This document shows positions 16,461 to 24,744 of a DNA stretch of 64,000 nucleotides, piece by piece. The notes beneath the pieces were generated by a model, which saw nothing but the letters and a program-made list of their open reading frames with translations, searched no databases and had not been told where the DNA came from. Made by a program: the position numbers and the translations under genes. The stretch is from a virus. The stretch's first letter is position 1, and every line of letters starts with the position of its first letter. The DNA lies in the IMG/VR virus record IMGVR_UViG_3300043392_000054, positions 118,830 to 182,829 of that record; one strand, written 5' to 3'.

Positions 16461-17608
16461 TGAATATATCAACAAAGCCTACATTGGCATTCGTTACAAT
16501 GTGTAAAGACGAAGCTCATTGTATTAGAAAAACATTAGATTCAGTTGCTCCATATATTGACTATTTAGTACTATATGATACGGGTTCAACTGATAATACA
16601 ATTGAAGTAGTACAACAATTTATGGATGAAACTGGAATTCCAGGAGAAATCTTTACGGGTACATTTGATGGTTTTGGTAAAACTAAAACTTTAATGATGG
16701 AAAAAGTGTATAATAAAACTGATTATGTTTTACACTTTGATGCCGATGATGTTTTAGAAGGTGATTTTAGCTTTAATCAATCTGATACAGGTTATGATAC
16801 CTATTATATGACGATGACTAAAGGTAATTCAAATTTAACATATTTGTCTACAGTAATATACAATAATAGACTTAAGTGGAAATTTGCAGGTGTAGCACAT
16901 ACGATTATTAAATGTATCGATAAGCCAAATTATAGTATAGGAACTTTAAATAAGGGTTCTGTTTGTTGTGATTCTGTAGGAGCTCGTTCATTTGACCCTG
17001 AGAAGTATTTAAAAGATGCTAATAAACTAACAGGCCAGTTTTTTGAAACTCTTTACGATGACCCAGATGGTCTTAATGCACGTTCTGTTTTCTATGCAGC
17101 ACAAAGCTATATGGATTATGGCGACTATGAATCAGCTTTAAGATGGTACTCATTATATACTAGATTAAACAATACATGGATAGAAGAGAAATTTGAATCT
17201 ATTATGAGAATGGGTATATGTTTAATGCGTTTAGGCAAATCAAAGAATGAAATCTTATTACAATTAGATAATGCATCTTCTATTTTTCCAGACAGAGCTG
17301 AACCATATTATAGAGCAGGTGAATATCTATTAGGTATTGGTGAATACCAATTAGCTTATAATTATTTTAGTAAAGCTAAATCTTGTAAATTAAAAAATGC
17401 TAAAGACAAATATGTGTTATTTATTTTAGATGAATGTTATGAATTAGGTTGTAATGATAATTTATCAGTAGCTTGTTCTCATTTAAATAAAACTGAAGAG
17501 GGAATCAAATTAATTTTAGAAATAATTGATTTACCAAAATATGCTGAGCATAAAGAAAGATTAACTAGAAATCTAGAATACTTTTTTAGTTTACAACATG
17601 CACAATAA
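16460..17608 (+). CDS. Family 2 glycosyltransferase with C-terminal TPR-like helices
   Basis: The N-terminal GT-A domain has CKDEAHCIRKTLDSV, YDTGSTDNT and the metal-binding HFDADDVLEGDF (DxD). Residues ~200-370 form helical repeats (WYSLYTRLNN, YYRAGEYLLGIGEYQLAYNYFSKA) of the tetratricopeptide kind. This architecture is common in glycan genes. It probably adds a sugar from a nucleotide donor. Its stop overlaps the UDP-galactopyranose mutase gene. Confidence 0.9.
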   Translation: MNISTKPTLAFVTMCKDEAHCIRKTLDSVAPYIDYLVLYDTGSTDNTIEVVQQFMDETGIPGEIFTGTFDGFGKTKTLMMEKVYNKTDYVLHFDADDVLEGDFSFNQSDTGYDTYYMTMTKGNSNLTYLSTVIYNNRLKWKFAGVAHTIIKCIDKPNYSIGTLNKGSVCCDSVGARSFDPEKYLKDANKLTGQFFETLYDDPDGLNARSVFYAAQSYMDYGDYESALRWYSLYTRLNNTWIEEKFESIMRMGICLMRLGKSKNEILLQLDNASSIFPDRAEPYYRAGEYLLGIGEYQLAYNYFSKAKSCKLKNAKDKYVLFILDECYELGCNDNLSVACSHLNKTEEGIKLILEIIDLPKYAEHKERLTRNLEYFFSLQHAQ

Positions 17609-18704
17609 ACAATATGATTATCTAATTATTGGTTCTGGTTTTTATGGAGCAGTTTGTGCTTATGAATTAAATCGTCTAGGTAAAAAGGTTCTTATAATTG
17701 AAAAAAGAAATCATATTGCGGGTAATGCGCATACTGAAAGGGTAGAAGATATTGATGTTCATAAATATGGTCCTCATATTTTTCATACTAATGATAAAAC
17801 AATATGGGATTGGATTCAACAATTTGGTGAATTCAATAATTTTAGAAATACTTCAATAGCTAATTATAAAGGTGAAATCTATTCTCTTCCATTTTCAATG
17901 TGGACCTTTAATAAATTATGGGGCGTTTCAAAACCAGAAGAGGCCAAAAAAATTATAGAATCACAAAGATATACTGGCAAAATTACTAATCTAGAAGAGC
18001 AAGCTTTGGCTTTAGTAGGTTCTGATGTCTATGAAAAATTAATTAAAGGTTATACTGAAAAACAATGGAAGAAAGAGGCTAAACTTTTACCAGCTTCTAT
18101 TATCAAAAGACTGCCTGTTCGTTTTACTTGGGATAATAACTATTTTAATGACAGATACCAGGGTATCCCAGTAGATGGGTATACCAAATTATTTGAAAGA
18201 ATGTTAGACGGAATTCCTGTAGAATTAAATGTAGATTATTTTAAAGACCGAGATTATTGGAATGCAAAAGCTAATAAAATTATTTATACTGGACCAATAG
18301 ATGCTTATTTTAATTATGAGCACGGAGAATTAGAATACAAAACAGTAGAATTTAAAAGCCTATTTTTAGAAAATACTGATTTTCAAGGGAATGCTATAGT
18401 AAATTATACAGAGGCAGAAATTCCATATACTAGAATCGTAGAACATAAGCACTTTAATTTTACTGGTCAAAAAAATACAATGGTTTCTTGGGAATATCCC
18501 GTTGATTATAAACGCGGAGTAGAACCGTATTACCCTGTCAATGACGAAAAGAACACAAATATTTATAAAAAATATAAGCAAGTTGCAGATACTTTTGAAA
18601 ACATTCATTTCGGTGGAAGATTAGCAGAATATAAGTACTATGACATGCATCAAGTCATTGCATCAGCTCTTTCAAACTTAAATAAAAATATTTTCTTTAA
18701 ATAA
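17598..18704 (+). CDS. glf: UDP-galactopyranose mutase
   Basis: It converts UDP-galactopyranose to UDP-galactofuranose with reduced FAD. The N-terminal dinucleotide motif is IIGSGFYGAV, followed by EKRNHIAGNAH, KYGPHIFHTND, LPFSMWTFNKLWG and, near the end, GGRLAEYKYYDMHQ. The length of 368 matches the family. It implies galactofuranose in a phage-directed glycan and supplies donor for the neighbouring glycosyltransferase. Confidence 0.95.
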   Translation: MHNKQYDYLIIGSGFYGAVCAYELNRLGKKVLIIEKRNHIAGNAHTERVEDIDVHKYGPHIFHTNDKTIWDWIQQFGEFNNFRNTSIANYKGEIYSLPFSMWTFNKLWGVSKPEEAKKIIESQRYTGKITNLEEQALALVGSDVYEKLIKGYTEKQWKKEAKLLPASIIKRLPVRFTWDNNYFNDRYQGIPVDGYTKLFERMLDGIPVELNVDYFKDRDYWNAKANKIIYTGPIDAYFNYEHGELEYKTVEFKSLFLENTDFQGNAIVNYTEAEIPYTRIVEHKHFNFTGQKNTMVSWEYPVDYKRGVEPYYPVNDEKNTNIYKKYKQVADTFENIHFGGRLAEYKYYDMHQVIASALSNLNKNIFFK

Positions 18705-18739
18705 TTTTTATTTGTCAATTATTTTGTGTAGATTTGTAT
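18701..18739 (+). promoter_or_regulatory. Class 1 promoter
   Basis: ATAATTTTTATTTGTC (18701-18716), 12 bases, TAGATTTGTAT (18729-18739); it serves the gene at 18758. Confidence 0.72.
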
Positions 18740-18757
18740 AAATCAAAAAAATAAAAT

Positions 18758-19141
18758 ATGAAAAACATTCTAAATTTATTCAATCTGAATTTATCAAAAA
18801 AATCACCCAAAATTATGGATGAAGAGCAACAATTAATTCATGATATTGTTGCTAAATTATGTGAAAGCTCAGATTCTATTATTATTGCAAATGATATAAA
18901 TGGAATTGGAACGCAATATCACATTCATAATGAGGCAAATGGTTATTTTGTAGTATTAACTGGAAATTGTATTAAGGTTACTAATAATGAATTGTATATT
19001 GTTCGTTACTTTGAATTAGATATGATTGAAAATCTAATAAAATTAGTAATTAGCAGAATCAATGACGATGTAAATCGTATTCATAATGCTGTAACAATGA
19101 GTGAATTGCAAGTTCTTCAAAGTATGAAAGATTCTTTATAG
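18758..19141 (+). CDS. Hypothetical protein, 127 aa
   Basis: A soluble acidic protein with a Lys/Asn-rich start and helical end. It has its own promoter. An in-frame Met at residue 20 is an alternative start. No motif recognised. Confidence 0.65.
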   Translation: MKNILNLFNLNLSKKSPKIMDEEQQLIHDIVAKLCESSDSIIIANDINGIGTQYHIHNEANGYFVVLTGNCIKVTNNELYIVRYFELDMIENLIKLVISRINDDVNRIHNAVTMSELQVLQSMKDSL

Positions 19142-19142
19142 A

Positions 19143-19178
19143 GTGAAACAATACATCTTATTTTAATATAACTAAGGA
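19143..19178 (+). promoter_or_regulatory. Possible class 2 promoter
   Basis: GTGAAAC (19143-19149), 17 bases, TATAAC (19167-19172). It runs into a terminator hairpin, so it may be attenuated or accidental. Confidence 0.35.
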
Positions 19179-19196
19179 GCTTCGGCTCCTTTTTAA
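19174..19196 (+). terminator. Intrinsic terminator
   Basis: AGGAGC-TTCG-GCTCCT hairpin with a stable TTCG loop followed by a T-run, between the genes at 18758 and 19215. Confidence 0.8.
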
Positions 19197-19214
19197 TTTA
19201 AAAAATAAATCTGT

Positions 19215-19688
19215 ATGAAAATAGTTATTGTTGGTAAAGCAGCTTCTGGTAAAGATTATTTAAGAAAAAGAATGATTCAACAAGGAGCTAAATACGGTGT
19301 TAGTTATACGTCAAGACCTCCTAGAGAAGGTGAAATTGAAGGTGTAGATTATTATTTTACGTCTAAAGAAAATTTTGAAAAGCTAATTACAGAGAATAAA
19401 TTAATCGAATATCAACAGTTTAATGGTTGGTATTATGGTATGACATACGATACATTTAATGAAAGCGATTGCATGATATTAAATGTTGATGGCTTATCAC
19501 AATTACCAGCAGAAATTAGAAAACAGTGTTTTGTTATTTATGTTGATATTGATATGTCAATTAGAAAGCAAAGATTAAGTGAAAGAAATGATAATAACGA
19601 TTCTATCACTAGAAGAATAGAAGCTGACGAGGAGCAATTTAAAGACTTTAATAATTACGATTTTCGCATTACAAATCCAGATTTCTAG
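19215..19688 (+). CDS. gmk: Guanylate kinase-like enzyme
   Basis: The P-loop is GKAASGKDY, followed by SYTSRPPREGEIEGVDYYF, the classic guanylate kinase GMP-binding segment with its Arg and Tyr residues. It would phosphorylate GMP/dGMP. At 157 residues it is about 40 shorter than bacterial Gmk, mainly at the C-terminus. It may supply dGTP for phage DNA. Confidence 0.87.
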   Translation: MKIVIVGKAASGKDYLRKRMIQQGAKYGVSYTSRPPREGEIEGVDYYFTSKENFEKLITENKLIEYQQFNGWYYGMTYDTFNESDCMILNVDGLSQLPAEIRKQCFVIYVDIDMSIRKQRLSERNDNNDSITRRIEADEEQFKDFNNYDFRITNPDF

Positions 19689-19719
19689 ATATATAGAATA
19701 AAATAAAAGATTCTTTATA

Positions 19720-20235
19720 ATGGCATCAGGCTTAAGTATTTCGGGCACAACATATAACGTAGGCACTACAAACGTTTCAATTATAGTACCACATGACCAA
19801 ACATCGGTTGGTTCAATGTATACTACAGCAACAAGATATAGATACCCTAGAGCAACTACAAATATTGGTGTAGGTTCTTTATACAGAGGTAAAACTTTTA
19901 ATAGATTACAATATGTTGGAGCATTAAGTACTAGATTAACGGGTACTACTACAATTTCAGTTAACTGGGGACTTATTTCTTGGACTTCTGGAAATATTAT
20001 TATTGGAGCAACTAATACAAACTTTGGAACACAGGAGCCACTTGGACCAGATGGTTATAGAGTTTATATGGATACAGCTTCAAGCACTACGGCTACTATT
20101 TCAGTTGGAACTTCTCTTTATGGAGGTGTTTTTTCTGGTTGGAGAAATCAATCTAATACATTAATTAGTACGTCAAATCCTTTTTCATGGAATGGTTTAG
20201 CTACAGCTAATTCATTATATGCATATTGGACATAG
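19720..20235 (+). CDS. Secreted/structural beta-rich protein, probable tail-fibre part
   Basis: A Thr/Ser/Gly-rich beta protein. The last ~40 residues (FSGWRNQSNTLISTSNPFSW, then ANSLYAYWT) match the InlB B-repeat/Listeria-Bacteroides repeat pattern with Gly-Trp and a final Tyr-x-Trp-Thr. It begins the block of adhesion proteins up to 23579, so it is probably exposed on the virion tail. Confidence 0.65.
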   Translation: MASGLSISGTTYNVGTTNVSIIVPHDQTSVGSMYTTATRYRYPRATTNIGVGSLYRGKTFNRLQYVGALSTRLTGTTTISVNWGLISWTSGNIIIGATNTNFGTQEPLGPDGYRVYMDTASSTTATISVGTSLYGGVFSGWRNQSNTLISTSNPFSWNGLATANSLYAYWT

Positions 20236-20259
20236 TTTTTACATTTAAATAAATTAAAT

Positions 20260-20862
20260 ATGGGTTTTATTATTAATAAAAGTTACTCGAGAGATATTAA
20301 ATCAATTGATAATTTTTATGCTAGAATTGAACAAGTAACAATTGAAAGATTACCTGGTACTGCTTATGCAATGATTCAGTATTTTAGAAGCAAAGAGGAT
20401 GCTGCTAAATATACAATGGGATATAGTCGTGAAACATGGGAAACAGAATTAGTTGATATTCCATTCGAATCTTTTCCATTAGATTTTGATGAAGAAACTT
20501 TAATTGATGGAGTTTCTTTTAAAATGCCAGAACCATATACAACTGGATTTAGAATTGGTTGCTATGGTTTCTATTTTCCTTTAGGAGATTTAGAAGAAAC
20601 TGTTGATGAAGAATATGAAATGGTAGATGGTTTTGTAGAAATGCCATATATTGATTTTGATGACGATGGTAACCCCATTGAAATGACAAAAAAGATTCCT
20701 TGTAAGGACCGAGTTTTAGTTAAGTCAACAAGGGTAGTTAAAACTAAAATCAATATAATGCAACCAGAGTTATTAGAGAATCCTTATAAATATCTATATA
20801 CGAGAATTAAACCAGAATTAGAGAAAATATTCGGTGAAGGTTCAATTATAGATGACTTATAA
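20260..20862 (+). CDS. Hypothetical tail-region protein, 200 aa
   Basis: A soluble, acidic, mainly beta protein (DGVSFKMPEPYTTGFRIGCYGFYF). No motif recognised. Its position between an InlB-like protein and glycine-rich fibre-like proteins suggests a baseplate or fibre-associated role. Confidence 0.6.
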   Translation: MGFIINKSYSRDIKSIDNFYARIEQVTIERLPGTAYAMIQYFRSKEDAAKYTMGYSRETWETELVDIPFESFPLDFDEETLIDGVSFKMPEPYTTGFRIGCYGFYFPLGDLEETVDEEYEMVDGFVEMPYIDFDDDGNPIEMTKKIPCKDRVLVKSTRVVKTKINIMQPELLENPYKYLYTRIKPELEKIFGEGSIIDDL

Positions 20863-20917
20863 GAAATTAAGGAAGGATATATACAATAATAAGTAAAAAA
20901 AGGTATTTTAGTATAAT

Positions 20918-21913
20918 ATGGCAAGTTTAAAAAATACAACCATTAATGATACAGGATTTTTAGGTTTACCTGCAGGTACAACTGCACAAAGACCTTCCCC
21001 ATCTAATGGTATGATTAGATATAATACAAGCTCTGGTCAAATGGAAGCCTACGTTAACGGAGCATGGACAACTGTTAGCACGGATTACACTATTGAAATG
21101 GTTTTAGTTGCTGGCGGTGGAGCTGGTGGCGGTGGCTCTAACGGTGGCGGAGGCGGTGGTGGCGGAGGCGTCATTATTAATAGTGGTATATTAGTTACAC
21201 CAGGCGCGGGTTATTCAATAGTAATTGGTGGTGGTGGCTCAGCTGTTATCGGTGGAGGTGTAAGTGGTAACCAAGGTGGTAATAGTACAGCATTTGGTTT
21301 TACAGCTATCGGTGGTGGTGGAGGTGCCCCAAACGGTTCATACGGAGGAGCTCAAAATAATGGTGGTTCTGGCGGCGGCGGAGGTCGCGATACCGTATTT
21401 GGTGATGGATTTTCATTTGGATATGGTACAGTAGGTCAAGGAAATAATGGAGCAGGTGCTTATAAAAACGGTTATGCTTCTGCCGGTGGTGGAGGAGGAG
21501 CAGGTAATGGTGGATACACAGGAGGTGATGACTTAAATGGTAGATATGACCCAATATCTTGCGGAGGTGAAGGTGCTCTAATAAACTGGACAGGAACTAA
21601 TTTCTATTATGGTCCTGGTGGCGGTGGTTCTTTTGAAAATGCATACGGAAATGCAAATGGTCCTGCTCCTGGAGGAAGAGGTCTTGGTGATGGAGGAGGA
21701 AATGGTTCTACAAATCAAGTAGCCCCAACAGCAGGAACAGCTAATAGAGGCGCTGGTGGTGGAGGAGCTAAAAGTAGTTGGTCTGGCGCAGGCGGTTCAG
21801 GCAGATGTATCATAAGATACCCTGGTCCACAAAGAGGTTCAGGCGGAACAATTACATCATATAATGGATATACAATTCATACATTTGATGGAACATCAAC
21901 ATATACAGCATAA
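20918..21913 (+). CDS. Glycine-rich tail adhesin-like protein A
   Basis: The N-terminal ~55 residues (SLKNTTINDTGFLGLPAGTT, then GMIRYNTSSGQMEAYVNGAW) form a module seen in many phage tail-fibre proteins. The rest is almost continuous GGG-rich polyglycine II-like repeat with scattered aromatics, ending in RYPGPQRGSGG. Glycine-rich sandwiches of this kind form receptor-binding tips (as in T2-like gp38). The tip sequence differs from 21917, which would give different receptor contacts. Confidence 0.75.
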   Translation: MASLKNTTINDTGFLGLPAGTTAQRPSPSNGMIRYNTSSGQMEAYVNGAWTTVSTDYTIEMVLVAGGGAGGGGSNGGGGGGGGGVIINSGILVTPGAGYSIVIGGGGSAVIGGGVSGNQGGNSTAFGFTAIGGGGGAPNGSYGGAQNNGGSGGGGGRDTVFGDGFSFGYGTVGQGNNGAGAYKNGYASAGGGGGAGNGGYTGGDDLNGRYDPISCGGEGALINWTGTNFYYGPGGGGSFENAYGNANGPAPGGRGLGDGGGNGSTNQVAPTAGTANRGAGGGGAKSSWSGAGGSGRCIIRYPGPQRGSGGTITSYNGYTIHTFDGTSTYTA

Positions 21914-21916
21914 ATT

Positions 21917-22969
21917 ATGGCAAGTTTAAAGAATACAAATATTAATGACACTGGGTTTTTACAATTACCCTCAGGTACAACAGCTCAAAGACCGACAGGT
22001 GTCAATGGTATGATGAGATATAATACTACTTTAAATGTAGTTGAAATATTTAATGGAGCAACATCTACTTGGAATATAGTAGCTGCAAGCGGTTATACAG
22101 TTGATGTATTAATTGCAGCAGGTGGTGGCGGTGGTGGAGCTGGCGGTACCATTTGGTATGGTGGAGGCGGTGGCGGTGGAGCCGGCGGTCTTCGTGTTAT
22201 TAGTAATATTGGAGTAACAGTAAATTCCTCATATGCTATTGTAGTTGGTGCAGGTGGTTGTGGCTCTCAAAGTAATAGTCAAGGTGTAATTTATTGGGGT
22301 TCTAACGGCGGAGATTCTTCTGCTTTTGGATACACATCAATAGGTGGCGGGCATGGAGGTAGTTTTAATGGAGATGGGCCTTATTGGTATGGACAAGCAG
22401 GTGGTTCTGGTGGAGGTTCAGGTCGTGATAAAACAGACGGTAATGGTGCAGGAACTGCTGGCCAAGGCAATGGTGGAGGAACAGCTTACGCAGGTGGTTA
22501 TGCATCAGCTGGCGGCGGAGGAGGTGCTGGAGAAGGTGGATGGACTGGTGGTGCAGATGGACAAGGTCAATATGTTTCAGGAAATCAATCTGCTGGAGGT
22601 ATTGGATTAGCATATAACTGGACAGGCACTAATATTTACTATTGTGGCGGCGGTGGAGGTTCATTTTCTTCAGCATACGGTGGAGTTGGTGGATTAGGAG
22701 GAAGAGGATATAATGATGGTGGAGGACAAGGTTCAGGTAGTCAACAAATAGGTGGAACTGCTGGATTAGCAAATAGAGGACAAGGTGGAGGTGGAGCCCA
22801 CTCAAACAAAGGAGACAACGGTGGATACGGTTCTACGGGTTATGCTGGCGGCTCTGGTGTAGTATTAATTAGATATTCTGGACCTCCTAGAGGTAGAGGC
22901 GGAATTATTACACAATCTGGAGGTTATACTTGTCATCAATTCAATGGTTCCGGAAACTTTATAGCTTAA
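21917..22969 (+). CDS. Glycine-rich tail adhesin-like protein B
   Basis: It shares the N-terminal module with 20918 (SLKNTNINDTGFLQLPSGTT, GMMRYNTT) and a glycine-rich body ending IRYSGPPRGRGG. Both proteins end with a short QFNG/TFDG-like strand. Tandem paralogues with diverged tips are typical of host-range genes. Confidence 0.75.
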   Translation: MASLKNTNINDTGFLQLPSGTTAQRPTGVNGMMRYNTTLNVVEIFNGATSTWNIVAASGYTVDVLIAAGGGGGGAGGTIWYGGGGGGGAGGLRVISNIGVTVNSSYAIVVGAGGCGSQSNSQGVIYWGSNGGDSSAFGYTSIGGGHGGSFNGDGPYWYGQAGGSGGGSGRDKTDGNGAGTAGQGNGGGTAYAGGYASAGGGGGAGEGGWTGGADGQGQYVSGNQSAGGIGLAYNWTGTNIYYCGGGGGSFSSAYGGVGGLGGRGYNDGGGQGSGSQQIGGTAGLANRGQGGGGAHSNKGDNGGYGSTGYAGGSGVVLIRYSGPPRGRGGIITQSGGYTCHQFNGSGNFIA

Positions 22970-22986
22970 TAACATATAATTAATAA
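22951..22986 (+). promoter_or_regulatory. Class 2 promoter inside the adhesin tail
   Basis: CGGAAAC (22951-22957), 17 bases, TATAAT (22975-22980), ending just before the ATG at 22988. Confidence 0.45.
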
Positions 22987-22987
22987 C

Positions 22988-23164
22988 ATGTCAACTTTAA
23001 AAAATACAACCATTAACGATACTGGATTTATACAAATACCAGCTGGTACTACTGCTCAACGTGTAGGTACAACAAATGGAATGATAAGAGTAAATACAAA
23101 TACAACACCCTACGTATTAGAAATATACCAAGGCGGTTGGAGAACTTTAAAAATATTAAACTAA
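22988..23164 (+). CDS. Stand-alone adhesin N-terminal module
   Basis: The 58-residue product (STLKNTTINDTGFIQIPAGT, ..NGMIRVNTN..) is homologous to the N-terminal module of 20918 and 21917 but lacks the glycine-rich body. It may be a remnant of a third adhesin or a separate cap subunit. Confidence 0.65.
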   Translation: MSTLKNTTINDTGFIQIPAGTTAQRVGTTNGMIRVNTNTTPYVLEIYQGGWRTLKILN

Positions 23165-23171
23165 ATAAAAT

Positions 23172-23579
23172 ATGGCACATTTTGCAGAAATAGATGAGAA
23201 CAACGTTGTTGTAAGAGTAGTAGTAGTTCCAGATGAGCATGAATCTCGCGGACAAGAATATTTATCACAAGACTTAAATCTTGGAGGTACATGGTTAAAA
23301 ACATCATATAATACATTTGCAGGAACTCACACTGGTGGAGGAACTCCATATAGATTAAACTTTGCAGCAGTAGGAGATATTTATGACCCTCAATTAGATG
23401 GATTTATTAAGAAATCACCATTCTCATCTTGGGTAAATATTGACCCTGCAACAGGTTTCCGTATTCCACCGGTTGCTAAACCGGCAGATGCGCCAGATTA
23501 TTCTTATTATCATGAATGGGATGAATCTAACTTAGCGTGGGTACAAGTTCAAAATCCATCATTTATAAATCCTGAATAA
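23172..23579 (+). CDS. Tail-fibre-associated protein, MAHFAEID family
   Basis: The start MAHFAEIDENNVVVRVVVV matches a family common in T4-like and cyanophage tail regions, where the protein is thought to be structural or to assist fibres. A GTWLKTSYNT segment and a Trp/Pro-rich end are conserved-looking. It is the last gene of the tail block. Confidence 0.72.
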   Translation: MAHFAEIDENNVVVRVVVVPDEHESRGQEYLSQDLNLGGTWLKTSYNTFAGTHTGGGTPYRLNFAAVGDIYDPQLDGFIKKSPFSSWVNIDPATGFRIPPVAKPADAPDYSYYHEWDESNLAWVQVQNPSFINPE

Positions 23580-23582
23580 TTT

Positions 23583-23618
23583 TTGAAACAAAAGGATATA
23601 TAGAAGTATAACATACAA
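23583..23618 (+). promoter_or_regulatory. Class 2 promoter
   Basis: TTGAAAC (23583-23589), 17 bases, TATAACATACAA (23607-23618), ahead of the small gene at 23631. Confidence 0.6.
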
Positions 23619-23630
23619 ATTAAATTAACA

Positions 23631-23738
23631 ATGCAACAGCAAGTGCTACATATTATAGAAAACAATTATTGGTTTAGTAACAAACCGACGAATTGTGATA
23701 TGTCTAACGTAGGGCTCAAAGTTGTATTTATGAATTAA
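23631..23738 (+). CDS. Small hypothetical peptide
   Basis: A 35-residue frame starting MQQQVLHIIENNYWFSN lies between a class 2 promoter and a terminator, which supports expression. No motif. Confidence 0.45.
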   Translation: MQQQVLHIIENNYWFSNKPTNCDMSNVGLKVVFMN

Positions 23739-23768
23739 ATTAAATTTACATTAAATATAATAGTTAAA

Positions 23769-23796
23769 GGAGCCCGATTTTATCGGGCTTTTTTAT
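23769..23796 (+). terminator. Intrinsic terminator
   Basis: AGCCCGAT/ATCGGGCT stem with a short loop and six T residues, ending the 23631 unit before the tRNA region. Confidence 0.85.
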
Positions 23797-23810
23797 TGCA
23801 TAAACAAAAG

Positions 23811-23881
23811 GTTCTTATAGTGAAAAGGTATCACGTCTGACTGTTAATCAGTTATTATTGGTTCGAATCCAATTAGGAACG
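23811..23881 (+). tRNA. tRNA-Asn (anticodon GTT), copy 1
   Basis: Acceptor GTTCTTA/TAGGAAC, anticodon loop CTGTTAA, T-loop TTCGAAT. The outermost anticodon-stem pair is a mismatch (T-T). Confidence 0.85.
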
Positions 23882-23904
23882 CAAAAAAATTGAAAATAAT
23901 TCGC

Positions 23905-23945
23905 TAAATATTTTTTTTATTCGAGAATTATTAGTAGATTTACAT
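23905..23945 (+). promoter_or_regulatory. Class 1 promoter of a tRNA operon
   Basis: TAAATATTTTTTTTATTC then TAGATTTACAT (23935-23945). AATAATTC/GAATTATT flank the A/T element and can form a hairpin. It drives tRNA-Leu onwards. Confidence 0.7.
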
Positions 23946-23956
23946 AACTTAAAACA

Positions 23957-23978
23957 GTTCTTTGACATATTGGTAAAA
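23957..23978 (+). promoter_or_regulatory. boxA-like antitermination element, copy 1
   Basis: GTTCTTTGACATATT followed by GGTAAAA lies 11 bases after a promoter and just before tRNA-Leu. It matches the boxA found ahead of bacterial rRNA genes, and it recurs at 24543 and 30350. Confidence 0.55.
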
Positions 23979-23981
23979 GTT

Positions 23982-24062
23982 GCCCGGGTGATGGAATGGT
24001 AGACATAACGGTCTTAGAAACCGTGGTCGAAAGACGTGAGAGTTCGAGTCTCTCCCTGGGTA
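23982..24062 (+). tRNA. tRNA-Leu (anticodon TAG)
   Basis: Acceptor GCCCGGG/CCTGGGT, anticodon arm ACGGT-CTTAGAA-ACCGT, long variable arm, T-loop TTCGAGT. Confidence 0.93.
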
Positions 24063-24069
24063 CAAATAA

Positions 24070-24139
24070 GTACGAGTTGGTCGTGGCGGCCAGCAGGTCT
24101 GCAAAATCTGCGGAGTCAGTTCGATTCTGACCTTGTACT
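24070..24139 (+). tRNA. tRNA-Cys (anticodon GCA)
   Basis: Acceptor GTACGAG/CTTGTAC, anticodon arm CAGGT-CTGCAAA-ATCTG, T-arm GTCAG-TTCGATT-CTGAC. Confidence 0.93.
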
Positions 24140-24220
24140 CTACATCCTGTCTCCACAGACACACACATCCGGGAGATGAGCAGGATTACGTCGAATAAAG
24201 GAGAGGAATAAGACGATTCT
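24140..24220 (+). other. Hairpin-containing spacer
   Basis: ATCCTG (24144-24149) can pair with CAGGAT (24180-24186 region) around TCTCC/GGGAGA, giving a short hairpin between tRNA-Cys and tRNA-Phe. No gene seen. Confidence 0.35.
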
Positions 24221-24296
24221 GGACCAGTAGCTCAGCTGGTAGAGCACTAGACTGAAGATCTAGGTGTCGCAGGTTCGAATCCTGCCTGGTCCACCA
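24221..24296 (+). tRNA. tRNA-Phe (anticodon GAA), CCA encoded
   Basis: Acceptor GGACCAG/CTGGTCC, anticodon arm CTAGA-CTGAAGA-TCTAG, T-loop TTCGAAT, then ACCA. It is one of two tRNAs here with an encoded CCA. Confidence 0.96.
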
Positions 24297-24299
24297 TAT

Positions 24300-24374
24300 T
24301 GCGGGATGCGTAGAAAATGGTTATCTCATCGGTCTCATAAGCCGAGGTTCCGGGTTCGAGTCCCGGTCCCGCAA
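24300..24374 (+). tRNA. tRNA with CAT anticodon, copy 1
   Basis: Acceptor TGCGGGA/TCCCGCA, anticodon arm TCGGT-CTCATAA-GCCGA, T-arm CCGGG-TTCGAGT-CCCGG. It may be Met or Ile2 (lysidine). Confidence 0.88.
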
Positions 24375-24380
24375 CAACAT

Positions 24381-24453
24381 AGAGTAGTATATCAATGGCT
24401 AGATTACACGTTTTGGGTGCGTGAGGTTGCAGGTTCGAGTCCTGCCTACTCTA
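24381..24453 (+). tRNA. tRNA-Pro (anticodon TGG)
   Basis: Acceptor AGAGTAG/CTACTCT, anticodon arm CACGT-TTTGGGT-GCGTG, T-loop TTCGAGT. Confidence 0.9.
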
Positions 24454-24483
24454 CTTAAAAAAAATAATTTAAAAATAATTAGC

Positions 24484-24524
24484 AAAATATTTTTTTATAT
24501 CAAGAATTATAGTTATATTTACAT
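24484..24524 (+). promoter_or_regulatory. Class 1 promoter of a tRNA operon
   Basis: AAAATATTTTTTTATATC and TATATTTACAT (24514-24524) precede a boxA-like element and tRNA-Gly. Confidence 0.7.
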
Positions 24525-24542
24525 AAGAATTTAAATAAGAGA

Positions 24543-24564
24543 GTTCTTTGACATATTAGTAAAA
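24543..24564 (+). promoter_or_regulatory. boxA-like antitermination element, copy 2
   Basis: GTTCTTTGACATATT followed by AGTAAAA; it differs from the copy at 23957 by one base and has the same place between promoter and first tRNA. Confidence 0.55.
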
Positions 24565-24566
24565 TA

Positions 24567-24641
24567 AGCAGGTATCGTATAATGGCTTATTACTCTAGCC
24601 TTCCAAGCTGGAGATGAGAGTTCGATTCTCTCTACCTGCTC
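24567..24641 (+). tRNA. tRNA-Gly (anticodon TCC)
   Basis: Acceptor AGCAGGT/ACCTGCT, anticodon arm CTAGC-CTTCCAA-GCTGG, T-arm GAGAG-TTCGATT-CTCTC. Confidence 0.92.
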
Positions 24642-24643
24642 TA

Positions 24644-24738
24644 AATCATGAGGCCATTGGTTGGCAGCACCTCCCCAAGGTTGAATCTTAGGATTCTTTA
24701 TGGCAAAGCTGAAATTGGTTCGAATCCAATCATGATTA
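24644..24738 (+). ncRNA. Expanded tRNA-like RNA, 95 nt
   Basis: Perfect acceptor AATCATG/CATGATT, D-arm GCCA/TGGC and T-arm ATTGG-TTCGAAT-CCAAT flank 47 bases with no normal anticodon stem. Two small hairpins, GAATC/GATTC and CTTT/AAAG, occupy the place instead. Confidence 0.6.
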
Positions 24739-24744
24739 CAATAT

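Noticed and set aside
21306-22613. His/Leu-rich minus-strand frames opposite the glycine-rich adhesins
   Set aside because: They are the antisense of GGN glycine codons (CCN/CAC runs) and have no support of their own.
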